Source: CAZMCH01 sp964564735 (GTDB taxonomy: Bacteria; Poribacteria; DTPJ01). Taken from it: a stretch of 64,000 nucleotides of DNA. The notes beneath the pieces were generated by a model. The model made no database searches, was not told the DNA's origin, and saw only the letters and a list, made by a program, of their open reading frames with translations. The stretch spans positions 1 to 64,000 of the forward strand of contig CAZMCH010000003.1 in the NCBI GenBank assembly GCA_964564735.1. Direction: 5' to 3'. Positions 43,489 through 53,029 of the stretch are shown piece after piece. Both the position numbers and the translations under genes were made by a program. The stretch's first letter is position 1. Each line of letters opens with the position of its first letter.

Positions 43489-44642
43489 TGTTAGACACGG
43501 ATAATTTAGAGAAAAAAATAAGACTAGCGATTGTTCACCCATCACCCTATCCTGCAAAACTACCAATCTTTGAGATAGTTTGCAAAGAAACTGACGGTAT
43601 AGTCCTTTTTTCTTCTAAAGATTCGTTTGATCATCCTGAATGGAATATTGATGAGGTATTAAAGCAATATACATTTAGGCATTTATTTCTTAACGGATTT
43701 CGGATAAAAAGAGTCGATGTGCGTATATCTCTGTTCTGGAATCTTTTACGCTATAAACCGAAAGTTATTGTAACAACAGAGTTTAATTTTCAAACCTTAT
43801 TTTCTTATCTATATTCACTATTTTTTAATTCTAAGATAATTATTCAATCTAATGCTACAAGTCTTGCTGATGCAATATTTGCAAAACGAGAAGGTTTTAG
43901 AAAATGGCTTATAAATCATTGTGATGGTTTTATCGCAAATTCTACTGAAACCAAGAAGTATTTATGTAGTCTCGGAGCAAATCCTGAAAAAGTGACCGTA
44001 TCAATTCAAACTATTGATGTAAAAAATTGGAAGAATGAAATTAATAAATGCAGGAAAATGTCAGAAGAATTAAAAAAAGAATTGGGATTAGGAGAAAAAG
44101 TCATTATTTGCGTTAGCAGAATGCAACCTAAAAAAGGAATAAATTTTCTTTTAGAATCGTTTTTTGAGATTTCAGATAAATTGAAAGACATTAGTTTGCT
44201 GTTAGTTGGAACAGGTCCAGAGGAGCAAAATTTAAAAGATTATTGCACTAAAAAAAGGCTTACAAACAAAGTGGTTTTTATCGGATATAAGCAACCGATG
44301 GATATGCCAAAATACTATGCTTTGGCGGATATTTTTGTTTTTCCGACATTATATGATAAATTTGGATTGGTTGTTATAGAATCTCTTGCTAGTGGCGTTC
44401 CTGTTTTATGTTCTCAATTTGCTGGTTCGGCGTCTGACTTAATTAAAAATAATGAGAATGGCTATATAATAGACCCCAATGATGTTGAAAAAATGTCAGA
44501 ATTACTTGTTAATATAATAACGAATGATAGCCTATTGCAGAAATTGAAACAAGGTGCATGGGACTCAGCAGATAATTTCACTGTTGAAAAGAGTGCTGAA
44601 AATTTTCTAAAAGCAATAAGCAAAACAGAAGGCGTTTTATAA
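43488..44642 (+). CDS. Glycosyltransferase family 4
   Basis: 384-residue GT-B enzyme. N-terminal I-R-L-A-I-V-H-P-S-P-Y-P-A-K; C-terminal V-I-I-C-V-S-R-M-Q-P-K-K-G (about 206), F-P-T-L-Y-D-K-F-G-L-V-V-I-E-S-L (E-x7-E region) and A-S-G-V-P-V-L-C-S. It overlaps the previous gene by one base and precedes the polymerase by 4 bp, within one tight operon. Confidence 0.9.
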   Translation: MLDTDNLEKKIRLAIVHPSPYPAKLPIFEIVCKETDGIVLFSSKDSFDHPEWNIDEVLKQYTFRHLFLNGFRIKRVDVRISLFWNLLRYKPKVIVTTEFNFQTLFSYLYSLFFNSKIIIQSNATSLADAIFAKREGFRKWLINHCDGFIANSTETKKYLCSLGANPEKVTVSIQTIDVKNWKNEINKCRKMSEELKKELGLGEKVIICVSRMQPKKGINFLLESFFEISDKLKDISLLLVGTGPEEQNLKDYCTKKRLTNKVVFIGYKQPMDMPKYYALADIFVFPTLYDKFGLVVIESLASGVPVLCSQFAGSASDLIKNNENGYIIDPNDVEKMSELLVNIITNDSLLQKLKQGAWDSADNFTVEKSAENFLKAISKTEGVL

Positions 44643-44646
44643 AGTT

Positions 44647-46026
44647 ATGTTAATTGCTATCATTTTAACAATATTAATACTATATGCGATATTTTTCTTA
44701 TTCGACAGGAGAAAAGCTATCTTAAGCTTATATTTGATAAAATTGCCATTAGATCAATTTGCTTGGAGAGTGTCTTTGGGATTTATGGATCTTAGGCTTT
44801 CTGAAGTATTTACATTATTAATTACAATTCTATTATCTATTATTCTAATCATGGATAGAATCAAAGACCCAGATCGATTGGGTTTTTGGGGCAATATACC
44901 TTCAAAAGTCAGGATACCTATCTTAATGTTTTTTATATTATGCCTTATGAACGTTCTTTTTGCTCAGGCAAAAATCTTTACTTTACAGTCAGTATTTAAA
45001 TTATTAACTGGATTCGTTATAGGAACATTCACTGCAAAAATAATCACGACGGAAGAAGATATATATAGCTTGATTAAAATTATGACAATAAGCGTGATAG
45101 TTATCTTTGTTTCTGTCATGCCTGACTTATTTTCCGGTGGACAACTCCAAGTTTTTGCTCCTACAAGTGATGATCCTTATAAAGGAACATATATATCAGG
45201 AGGGGCAAGTAAATATTATTCTGCAGATGGTTTTGCATTTGCTTTTTTAGTATATATTCCAGCAATTCTATTATTCTCTAATGTATATAAGCAAAAATGG
45301 GAATTTTTATTATGTATTTTTGCCATGTTATTTGTATCTATTGCTGTTTTTGCTTCTGCCATTCGTATTGCTTGGATAAGCTTTATAGTAATATTATCTA
45401 TATGGATAATTGTCAATAAAAAATGGAAATTATCGGTTGTCATTGTTTTTTTAATTTCAATATTGTTTGTTACCAATATTCTTGATAAGCCATTTCAAAC
45501 AGCAATTCAGAAATCAAATTATGAAATCGAGAGCTTTAAAAAAGGAGAATTACCTTCGGAATATGCGTTTAATGCCCGTCCAAAGATGTGGAAATTTTAT
45601 ATGAGTAATTATATGATGTTGCCTTTACTAGATAAGGCATTTGGAAGTGAAAAGACTATGAGAGTTTCTTTTTCGAGTATAGGATATTCAACACATAATG
45701 ACTTTTTGTATATTTTAATTAGAATGGGATTTATAGGACTTGGAATTACTCTTTTTTTATACATATATTTATTTTTACAGATAATAAAAATTATACGGAA
45801 ATCAAATAGGAGTTATTTTGATTGGCAAATAGGATTAACTGCGATTCTTGGGTTAATTGGTATGCTTTTGCCAGCATTAACGAGAGCAGGATTAACAAAT
45901 CCAAATTTTCAATGGTTTTTCTGGACTTTTGCAATGATTGCTTTAAAGGGGAATTATATTCTCGAACCACAGAATAACGAAGCCATTGACTATGGCAAAA
46001 ATGAGATATTGTCAAGCGAATTATAG
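44647..46026 (+). CDS. O-antigen ligase/polymerase-like membrane protein (Wzy candidate)
   Basis: 459 residues, about 10-12 membrane helices. A large loop (about 285-345) carries N-A-R-P-K-M-W-K-F-Y and S-T-H-N-D-F-L-Y-I-L-I-R-M-G-F-I-G, a pattern of the Wzy_C/O-antigen ligase family with the conserved Arg and H-N. With Wzx and Wzz present, repeat-unit polymerase is the most likely role; ligase is the alternative. It lies 4 bp after a glycosyltransferase. Confidence 0.85.
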   Translation: MLIAIILTILILYAIFFLFDRRKAILSLYLIKLPLDQFAWRVSLGFMDLRLSEVFTLLITILLSIILIMDRIKDPDRLGFWGNIPSKVRIPILMFFILCLMNVLFAQAKIFTLQSVFKLLTGFVIGTFTAKIITTEEDIYSLIKIMTISVIVIFVSVMPDLFSGGQLQVFAPTSDDPYKGTYISGGASKYYSADGFAFAFLVYIPAILLFSNVYKQKWEFLLCIFAMLFVSIAVFASAIRIAWISFIVILSIWIIVNKKWKLSVVIVFLISILFVTNILDKPFQTAIQKSNYEIESFKKGELPSEYAFNARPKMWKFYMSNYMMLPLLDKAFGSEKTMRVSFSSIGYSTHNDFLYILIRMGFIGLGITLFLYIYLFLQIIKIIRKSNRSYFDWQIGLTAILGLIGMLLPALTRAGLTNPNFQWFFWTFAMIALKGNYILEPQNNEAIDYGKNEILSSEL

Positions 46027-46038
46027 GGGACTAATAAA

Positions 46039-47463
46039 TTGTTATTTAATAGTTATATTTTTGTTTTTCTTGTAATCATAACAATGGCAATATATTATGC
46101 ACCTTTTTTTAGGAATTATCAAATTATTATATTGGCTCTATCAAGTATGGTATTTTATGGTTATGGACAGCCTTTTTTACTTTTACTTTTAATTGCTTCC
46201 GTATCTATTAATGCTTTTGTCAGTTACTTTATACATTTTTCAGAATCAAACCAAAAAAAAATAGTTTTAACGACTATTGGAGTTTTGGCAAATTTATTAA
46301 TTCTTTCATTATTCAAATATGGCACTCTAATCTCATCATCACTAAGAAGCTATGTCGGTTTGGATAATCAAGCAATTTCTTTTTTATCAAGAATTCCCCT
46401 TCCTATTGGTATATCTTTTTATACATTTCAAGGAATTAGTCTTGTTGTTGATACATATAGGCAAAATAAAAACCGCTATTTTACCAGCTACAATATAAAC
46501 CAAAAGTTTCTAAATCATTATATAAATACTTTTTTATATATAACCTTTTTCCCTCAACTTGTTGCAGGTCCAATAGTAAGGGCTAGTTTATTTTTTCCAC
46601 AAATAAGACTAAAGAATTTTTCAGAAATTAAATGGCATTATGCTTTGAGATCTATTATTTTGGGATACTTCTTAAAAATGGTGATTGCTGATCAATTGAA
46701 AGATCAAACCTATTGGATAAGCTTTCCCTATTATCAATCTTATTCAAGTTTGACCTTATGTATAATGCTATTTGGCTATTCAATGCAAATATTTGCTGAT
46801 TTCGCTGGATATTCGATAATTGCTATTGGAATAGCTTATCTATTCGGTTATAATCTTCCTACAAATTTTAATTTCCCTTATATCTCAAAATCTTTTTCAG
46901 AATTCTGGACAAGGTGGCATATTTCGCTATCAAGTTGGCTAAAAGAATATTTATATATACCAATAGGTGGTAATAAAAAAGGCAAAATAAGAACTTATAT
47001 AAACTTGACTGTTGTAATGCTACTTGGTGGGTTATGGCACGGAGCATCTTGGAAATATGCTATGTGGGGATTATGGCATGGACTAGCTCTTGTAATTGAA
47101 CGACCATTTAGAGACAGATTAAAAAAATATAATAATTTGTTTTTAGATATATCTAAAACTATTGCAGTTTTTGTTTTTATAACACTTGGGTGGTTATTAT
47201 TTAAATTGGATAATCTTTCACAAGTATTAGATTATGCCAAGTGTATTGTTATGAATGTCAATATGATTGATAATTATTTAGTTATTATTGCAATATTGTA
47301 TTATTCTTTTCCTATAGTTGCATATTATGCTTATCATTTGATAATTGCTAAATTTAATCTTAAGCCAAATGTCTATTTTGAGGCAATTTCTTATGGAATT
47401 ATGATATTTATGCTAGTAACTAGCAGTGGGAATCCTAGTGCGTTCATTTATTTCCAATTTTAA
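46039..47463 (+). CDS. MBOAT-family O-acyltransferase (AlgI-like)
   Basis: 474 residues with about 11 membrane helices. Diagnostic segments: P-L-P-I-G-I-S-F-Y-T-F-Q (about 117), F-W-T-R-W-H-I-S-L-S-S-W-L (about 290) and L-G-G-L-W-H-G-A-S-W-K-Y with the catalytic His in G-L-W-H-G-L-A-L (about 345). Such proteins pass acetyl or other acyl groups across the inner membrane for O-acylation of exopolysaccharide. TTG start with AGGGGAC 7 nt upstream. Its end overlaps the next gene, a probable partner. Confidence 0.92.
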   Translation: MLFNSYIFVFLVIITMAIYYAPFFRNYQIIILALSSMVFYGYGQPFLLLLLIASVSINAFVSYFIHFSESNQKKIVLTTIGVLANLLILSLFKYGTLISSSLRSYVGLDNQAISFLSRIPLPIGISFYTFQGISLVVDTYRQNKNRYFTSYNINQKFLNHYINTFLYITFFPQLVAGPIVRASLFFPQIRLKNFSEIKWHYALRSIILGYFLKMVIADQLKDQTYWISFPYYQSYSSLTLCIMLFGYSMQIFADFAGYSIIAIGIAYLFGYNLPTNFNFPYISKSFSEFWTRWHISLSSWLKEYLYIPIGGNKKGKIRTYINLTVVMLLGGLWHGASWKYAMWGLWHGLALVIERPFRDRLKKYNNLFLDISKTIAVFVFITLGWLLFKLDNLSQVLDYAKCIVMNVNMIDNYLVIIAILYYSFPIVAYYAYHLIIAKFNLKPNVYFEAISYGIMIFMLVTSSGNPSAFIYFQF

Positions 47464-48340
47464 GATAAGATTCTGGTTTATTGTATTTCTATCTTTTATC
47501 ATTTCCATTATGCTTTATAATGTTTCTATTATTATATTTAAGCCAAAAGTAAATACAATTCAGAATTATGTCCAAGCAAACTTTGTTAGATGTCAAAGAT
47601 TCATTTATGATTATAAGAATGTTCCTGTTGTTATGATCGGCTCTTCCATGTCTGCAAAGATTGAACAAGAAATTCTTCCAGATTGGATTTATAATCTCTC
47701 TTTTGCTGGTGGTGGAGTTTTAACAGGACTAGAGATATTGGTAAGAAGCAAGGCTAATCCTCATATGATTTTACTTGAAACAAATCTGATTGACACCAGT
47801 AAAGATAATGAACTTTTAAAAAGGCTTTATAAGCCAATATTATGGCATCTAAGAAAACATTTTATTTTTTTGCAATCAGAATACCAACCACTTAATTTAT
47901 TGATGAGTCTTTTGAGAGAAAGTATAGGACAAGGATATGAAAATAAAGTTAAAAACAGGAAAGTCGATCCGAATATAGTAAAAAGCATGTTGGATATAAA
48001 TGAGAAAAGATTCTCATATAAGCCAGATTTAGATCAAAAAATGATTGAAATTAACAGATTAATTCATGAATTAAATATCAAGAAGCCAATTGTTGTTTTT
48101 TATGAAATGCCTATACATCCCAAACTAACTGACTCAGTAAGGATGGTTTCCATCCGTTCCAAAGTTAAAAGTATTGCTGAGGAAAATAATTATTTATTCT
48201 TAGCTTTGCCTGATAGTTCTCAATATGAAACAGTTGATAGTATTCACATGACTTATGATTCTATAAATAAATACTTAAAAGTATTATTGAAAAACATTGA
48301 AAAAACTGGATTCTCGCTTTCGCAGGAAAGACAAAAGTGA
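47426..48340 (+). CDS. SGNH-hydrolase-like partner of the MBOAT acyltransferase (AlgJ/AlgX/DltD-like role)
   Basis: 304 residues anchored by one N-terminal membrane helix (about 15-35). The extracytoplasmic part has M-I-G-S-S-M-S-A-K-I (block I Ser, about 73), L-L-E-T-N-L-I-D (about 115) and a C-terminal D-S-I-H-M-T (about 270, D-x-x-H), consistent with the SGNH fold. In alginate and teichoic acid systems such proteins complete transfer of the acyl group delivered by the MBOAT protein. It starts at GTG 47426 or 47438 inside the MBOAT gene, so coupling is expected. The family assignment rests on fold motifs and context. Confidence 0.75.
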   Translation: MGILVRSFISNFKIRFWFIVFLSFIISIMLYNVSIIIFKPKVNTIQNYVQANFVRCQRFIYDYKNVPVVMIGSSMSAKIEQEILPDWIYNLSFAGGGVLTGLEILVRSKANPHMILLETNLIDTSKDNELLKRLYKPILWHLRKHFIFLQSEYQPLNLLMSLLRESIGQGYENKVKNRKVDPNIVKSMLDINEKRFSYKPDLDQKMIEINRLIHELNIKKPIVVFYEMPIHPKLTDSVRMVSIRSKVKSIAEENNYLFLALPDSSQYETVDSIHMTYDSINKYLKVLLKNIEKTGFSLSQERQK

Positions 48341-48437
48341 TATGATTTTTCCCTACATTGAACTCACGTTAAATAATATAGTCTTTTTATAAAAAATACT
48401 AAAAATTGATAATGGCTTATGAACTAAAGGAGTTAAT

Positions 48438-50214
48438 ATGACTTATAGCATATTTTTGAAGCCTAAATTTATTATATTTATAATTATATTATATCCTTTA
48501 TTATTTATTTGGCAGGGATTAGATTTTGCAGATGCAGGATATTCCATGACAGTCTATCAGCAAGTCTTTAATGAACCTGAAAGTATTAGCTATAATTTTG
48601 TTACTTGGTTAACGAATATAATAGGTGGATTTTGGTTTTTTTCTTTGGTGATTCATTGGGATTACTAGGAGCAAACTTTGCCGGTGTTTTGATTACATAT
48701 TTATCAATTTTAATATCTTATATAATTTTAAGATCCTATATTGATTATAAGCATTTGTTGATAGGTCTACTTTTTGCTTTAATGCTTAATAAATGGTTCC
48801 CCTTTATATATTATAATAACTTAACATCACTTTTCTTTATTGCATCAGCGTTTTTCTTATATAGTGGATTAAAGAACGATAAAAACTGTTATATTATTAT
48901 TTCTGGCTTCTTACTTGGACTAAATATATTTATCAGGTTCCCTAATATTCTTGGATTTTTATTACTATTAGGTATATTTTTTTATGGTTATATGAACAAA
49001 AGCAGAATTAGAATTCAATTTAAGCAAGCATTTAGCTTTATATCTGGATATATAATTGCAATTTTGTCAGCACTAATGGTTATGAAACTAGTCGGTCATT
49101 ATGACTTTTTCATTGATGCCGTAAAAACTCTTTTTAGTATAACTGTTGATAAATCAGGTGATCGTTATAATGTTAAAGGAATGATCTCAATATACTATTT
49201 AGATTATCTAAAAGTAATAGGATTTACTGTTGTAGCTATTCCTATTATGATAATAACGCCAAAATTATTCATGCGTTTTAAAAACCGTTATTTATATTAC
49301 AGTTCTATAATATTATTGATTACATCTATTTCAGCAATATTTGCATTAGCCTTGTTTCGTTATTATGATATAACACGTTTTTTAATTCTTCTGGTGGTGG
49401 GTATTTTATACTTGATATTATTATTATACATAATAAATGCGGAAAAAAGCTCAAAAGAATTACGGCTTATTTGTTTTATTGCACTTTTAATACTAATCAT
49501 CACTCCAATGGGTTCAACTGTTGGACTGCGTAATGCAATCTATGGAATGTGGATTCCAGTTCCAATTGCATTTACGTATATATTGAACTTAAAAAAGATA
49601 ACCATCGGGATAGAAACAACAAATGATTCTTTTCTGAATCACTCAAAAATCAGTTTGAATCATTCAGAAACTAGGTTAACCAAGAAAATTTTCTTTACTT
49701 TATTGGCTATATTATTAATATTGTCCTCTTTTATGTATACTTATAGAGATAATCATAATCGTTTTTTAATGAGATATTCTATTAAAAATACTCGTTTAAA
49801 GGGTATATTTACAACCAAAGAAAGAGCAAAAGTAGTTCAGGAATTGTTGGATGAAATGAAATACTATGTAAAAGAAAATGATTATCTATTGATGTATGAT
49901 GAGATGTCGATGATATATTTTTTAACTAAGACTAGACCATATTTATACAATTCCCAACCAACACTTTATAGAACTGAAAAGCTTAAAGAGATGCTAAATA
50001 AGTCAATAAGAGAGAAGCCCTATTTACCAGTAATAGTAAGTGTAAAAACTAGATTATGGGACTTTGACTGGCCTAATGGAAATTATGTAAAAAAATAGCG
50101 GATAAAAATATAATAGATTTTATAGAAAATAATAAATATTCACTTGTCTGGGAAAATGATATATTTGAAATTCTGTTGCCTCAAGATAAAAAATCTCATA
50201 CGACCCTGCGATAA
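48438..50214 (+). pseudogene. Frameshifted copy of the duplicated polytopic membrane protein
   Basis: The three reading-frame pieces align end to end with the intact gene at 55186-56976 (shared L-L-F-I-W-Q-G-L-D-F, Y-Q-Q-V-F-N-E-P-E-S, F-I-R-F-P-N-I-L-G-F, R-L-K-G-I-F-T-T-K-E-R-A). The first break is in a run of seven T at 48636-48642, the second in a run of seven A at 50089-50095. Adding one base to each run restores W-F-F-F-F-G-D-S and then K-K-I-A-D-K-N through to a stop at 50212. The repaired protein would have about 590 residues and 11-12 membrane helices. Its role is unknown; a GT-C-type transferase is plausible. It could be a true pseudogene, a phase-variable gene or a homopolymer sequencing artefact. 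Confidence 0.85.
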
Positions 50215-50350
50215 TATATTTTGATAGTCACAAGAGCCATCATTATCTTGTTTGTATAAATTATAAATCCTAAGTTTTCATTTTATTCAAAAAAATAAGG
50301 GGCGCTTCTAATAATCAGAGCGCAATATTGAGAAGGATATAAATTAACTC

Positions 50351-51076
50351 ATGAAAGGTATAATACTTGCGGGTGGCAAAGGAACAAGGCTTTATCCATT
50401 AACAAAGGTTACTAATAAGCATTTACTTCCTGTTGGTAAAGAACCTATGATTTTTAATCCAATTAAACAACTTACATCATCGGATATAAATGAAATTTTG
50501 ATTGTAACCAGCACTGAAAATATGGGAGATATTGTGAATCTTCTTGGAAGTGGGAAAGAATTTGAAGCTGATTTTACATACAAGGTTCAGGAAACTTCTG
50601 CTGGAATTGCCGATGCCCTAAGACTTGGAGAAAACTTTGCAAAATCTGAAAAAATTGTAGTTGTATTAGGTGATAATATTGCAACTAAATCAATAAAATC
50701 TTATGTTAAAAATTTCGAGAGCCAAAAAACTGGTGCAAGAGTTTTATTGAAGGAAGTTAATGATCCAACAAGATATGGTATCGCTGCACTCGATGAAGAA
50801 AAGATTATAGAAATACAAGAAAAACCCGGATTGCCAAAAACAAATTTTGCAGTTATTGGTTATTATATGTATGACGAAAAGGTCTTTGAATTTATAAAAC
50901 GTCAAAAGCCTTCAGAAAGAGGCGAATATGAGATTACAGATGTGAACAATGAATATATAAAGCTTGGGGAAATGGAATATGATATACTCGATGGGGAATG
51001 GACAGACGCAGGAACTTTTGAATCTTTGCAAATTGCAAACCAGATGCTTTTAGAATGTAATAACAAGATAAAATAA
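50351..51076 (+). CDS. Sugar-1-phosphate nucleotidyltransferase (RmlA-like, short form)
   Basis: 241 residues. G-I-I-L-A-G-G-K-G-T-R-L-Y-P-L-T (nucleotide-binding loop, about 3-18), K-H-L-L-P-V, V-V-L-G-D-N-I (about 100), I-Q-E-K-P (about 158) and W-T-D-A-G-T (about 221) match glucose-1-phosphate thymidylyltransferases. It is about 50 residues shorter than typical RmlA, like family members from archaea and candidate phyla. It probably makes a dTDP- or UDP-sugar for the locus; rmlBCD are not in the window. A GAAGG ribosome-binding site precedes the ATG at 50351. Confidence 0.88.
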   Translation: MKGIILAGGKGTRLYPLTKVTNKHLLPVGKEPMIFNPIKQLTSSDINEILIVTSTENMGDIVNLLGSGKEFEADFTYKVQETSAGIADALRLGENFAKSEKIVVVLGDNIATKSIKSYVKNFESQKTGARVLLKEVNDPTRYGIAALDEEKIIEIQEKPGLPKTNFAVIGYYMYDEKVFEFIKRQKPSERGEYEITDVNNEYIKLGEMEYDILDGEWTDAGTFESLQIANQMLLECNNKIK

Positions 51077-51099
51077 TGGACTTTATAAGGAGACAGAAA

Positions 51100-52035
51100 A
51101 TGTCTGATATAAACATTTCTGTAGTTATTCCTGTATATAGAAGCGAAGATTGTCTTGATGAGCTTGTTAAAAGATTAAATGATGTTCTGAGTGATCTTGA
51201 CAAAACTTATGAAATCATTCTGGTAAATGACTGCAGTCCGGATGGAAGCTGGAAAAAAATCACGGAATTATGTAAAGTTTACAAATGTCTAAAAGGAATC
51301 AATCTAAGAAGAAATTTTGGTCAAGACTGTGCTATAATGGCAGGATTAAATTATTCATCTGGTGATAAGGTTGTGATAATGGATGACGATCTTCAGCATG
51401 ATCCATTAGATATTCCATTATTAATTAGCGAATTAGATAAAGAATATGATGTTTGCTATGCTCTATTTGAATCTAAGAAACAATCGTTGTTTAAGAACTT
51501 TGGTAGCTGGTTCAATGGCAAAGTTGCAGAAATAGTTATTAAGAAACCTAAAGCTGTATATCTTTCTCCATATAAATCTATAAAGCGAGAAGTTATTGAT
51601 GAAATAACAAAATATGATGGTCCTTATCCATATGTTGATGGTTTGATTTTTCGTGTAACAAGAAGCATTACCCAAGTCAATGTCGAACATCACAAACGTT
51701 ATTCTGGACAAGGGAACTATAATTTATTAAAATCTATAAGAGTATGGCTAAGGTTAGCAACTAATTTCTCTGTGTTTCCATTGAGAATTGCTACTGTATT
51801 AGGTTTTACTGCATCGATAATCGGGTTTCTTTTGGCATTATATTTTATCCTTCAGCATATCATAAATGGACAAGCACCAATAGGCTGGGCTTCGATGATT
51901 GTCACCATATTATTTATTGGCGGAGTTCAGTTAATTGCAATAGGGGCTATCGGTGAATATGTTGGTCGTCTGTTTATATATTATAACAAGGAACCGCAGT
52001 TTGTTATAAAAGAGATCATTAAAGAAAACAAATAA
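51100..52035 (+). CDS. Polyprenyl-phosphate glycosyltransferase, family 2 (ArnC/GtrB-like)
   Basis: 311 residues from the ATG at 51100, which has AAGGAG 8 nt upstream; an ATG at 51076 overlaps the previous stop and is less likely. The GT-A domain begins I-S-V-V-I-P-V-Y-R-S-E-D and has D-D-D-L-Q-H-D-P (about 92, DxD) and L-R-R-N-F-G-Q-D. Two C-terminal helices (about 230-250 and 265-285) precede I-G-E-Y-V-G-R. This arrangement attaches a sugar to undecaprenyl phosphate, which could feed GT-C enzymes in this locus. Confidence 0.9.
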   Translation: MSDINISVVIPVYRSEDCLDELVKRLNDVLSDLDKTYEIILVNDCSPDGSWKKITELCKVYKCLKGINLRRNFGQDCAIMAGLNYSSGDKVVIMDDDLQHDPLDIPLLISELDKEYDVCYALFESKKQSLFKNFGSWFNGKVAEIVIKKPKAVYLSPYKSIKREVIDEITKYDGPYPYVDGLIFRVTRSITQVNVEHHKRYSGQGNYNLLKSIRVWLRLATNFSVFPLRIATVLGFTASIIGFLLALYFILQHIINGQAPIGWASMIVTILFIGGVQLIAIGAIGEYVGRLFIYYNKEPQFVIKEIIKENK

Positions 52036-52053
52036 TGTAATAGGGAGGTAAAG

Positions 52054-52614
52054 ATGCCTTCGGCATTGAAACAATTAGGTATAAAGAAAGCCATTAAGTT
52101 TTTTTATACGACAATTCTAGCAATTATATACAAATTTATGATTTTCCCCCAGATGCGAACTGCTTTTCTAAGGCTATGTGGAGCAAAGATCGGCAAAGGC
52201 ACAATAATTTGTGGAGGAGTTAGGTTTATTAATCTGTATAGAACGGGATTTAAAGGGCTTACAATCGGGAAATATTGCTGGATTTCGGAAGAAGCCATGT
52301 TTGATCTAGCTGATAAAATTACATTTGGCGACTATGTTTCTTTTGGTCAACGCTCAATGATAATTACACATATAAATGTAGGTTATAGCGACCACCCATT
52401 ACAAAAGAGTTTTCCTCCTGAACAGAAGGGCATTATCATAAAAAATAATACTTTTATAGGTCCCTATTCTGTTATTCTATATGGTGTAACTATCGGTGAA
52501 AATAGTGCAATTATGGTTCATTCATTAGTTTCGCAGGATGTTCCTGCTAGTGTTCTCTTTGGTGGTGTCCCGGGGAGAGTGTTACGTAAATTGGAATGTG
52601 ACGGACAAAATTGA
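52054..52614 (+). CDS. Left-handed beta-helix acyltransferase (WcaF-like)
   Basis: 186 residues. Hexapeptide-repeat pattern (I-G-K-G-T-I, I-G-K-Y-C-W-I, I-K-N-N-T-F-I-G-P-Y-S-V-I, V-T-I-G-E-N-S-A-I-M, G-V-P-G-R-V-L) with the conserved His in I-T-H-I-N. Family members O-acetylate sugars using acetyl-CoA; here an ACP-bound donor from the adjacent genes is possible. GGGAGG lies 6 nt before the ATG. It overlaps the VOC gene by 4 bp. Confidence 0.88.
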   Translation: MPSALKQLGIKKAIKFFYTTILAIIYKFMIFPQMRTAFLRLCGAKIGKGTIICGGVRFINLYRTGFKGLTIGKYCWISEEAMFDLADKITFGDYVSFGQRSMIITHINVGYSDHPLQKSFPPEQKGIIIKNNTFIGPYSVILYGVTIGENSAIMVHSLVSQDVPASVLFGGVPGRVLRKLECDGQN

Positions 52615-52988
52615 AAATCCATCATTTAGGTATGGCTGTTAGAAATATAGAAAAAGCATTAGAACAGCTTGATATATTAGGAAATGTCTCGGAAGTTTAC
52701 ACCGATTATATTCAAAAAGTTAAGATTGCTTTTGTTTCTAGCGTTCCTGCGATTGAGTTTATGGAGACTCTTGATGAAGATTCGCCTGTAAATGGTTTTC
52801 TGAAAAAAGGAATATCTATATATCATATATGTTATAGTGTAAATAAATTAGATGATACAATTAACTTGATGAGAAAAAAAGGATTTTTACTTATATCTCA
52901 TCCTAAGCCAGCAGTTGCTTTTGATAATAAAAGAATCGCATTTCTTTTTTCAAGGGATAAAGTCATGATTGAACTTGTCGAAGAATAA
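52611..52988 (+). CDS. VOC-superfamily protein (methylmalonyl-CoA epimerase-like)
   Basis: 125 residues, two beta-alpha-beta-beta-beta modules: K-I-H-H-L-G-M-A-V-R-N-I (His metal ligand, about 4-5), I-E-F-M-E-T, Y-H-I-C-Y-S-V and a final M-I-E-L-V-E (Glu ligand). It looks like methylmalonyl-CoA epimerase or lactoylglutathione lyase relatives often found beside FkbH. TTG start overlapping the previous stop (TTGA), so translationally coupled. The reaction is unknown; acting on an acyl-ACP or acyl-CoA group is a reasonable inference from context. Confidence 0.8.
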   Translation: MKIHHLGMAVRNIEKALEQLDILGNVSEVYTDYIQKVKIAFVSSVPAIEFMETLDEDSPVNGFLKKGISIYHICYSVNKLDDTINLMRKKGFLLISHPKPAVAFDNKRIAFLFSRDKVMIELVEE

Positions 52989-53029
52989 GAAGACTAATTG
53001 ATTGAATAGCTTTTCCAAAAAATAATAAT

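Noticed and set aside
50215..50350. Short GC-rich hairpin (GCGCT with AGCGC) and weak -35/-10 boxes before the nucleotidyltransferase gene.
   Set aside because: The stem is only 5-6 bp and the promoter hexamers match poorly; too weak to annotate.
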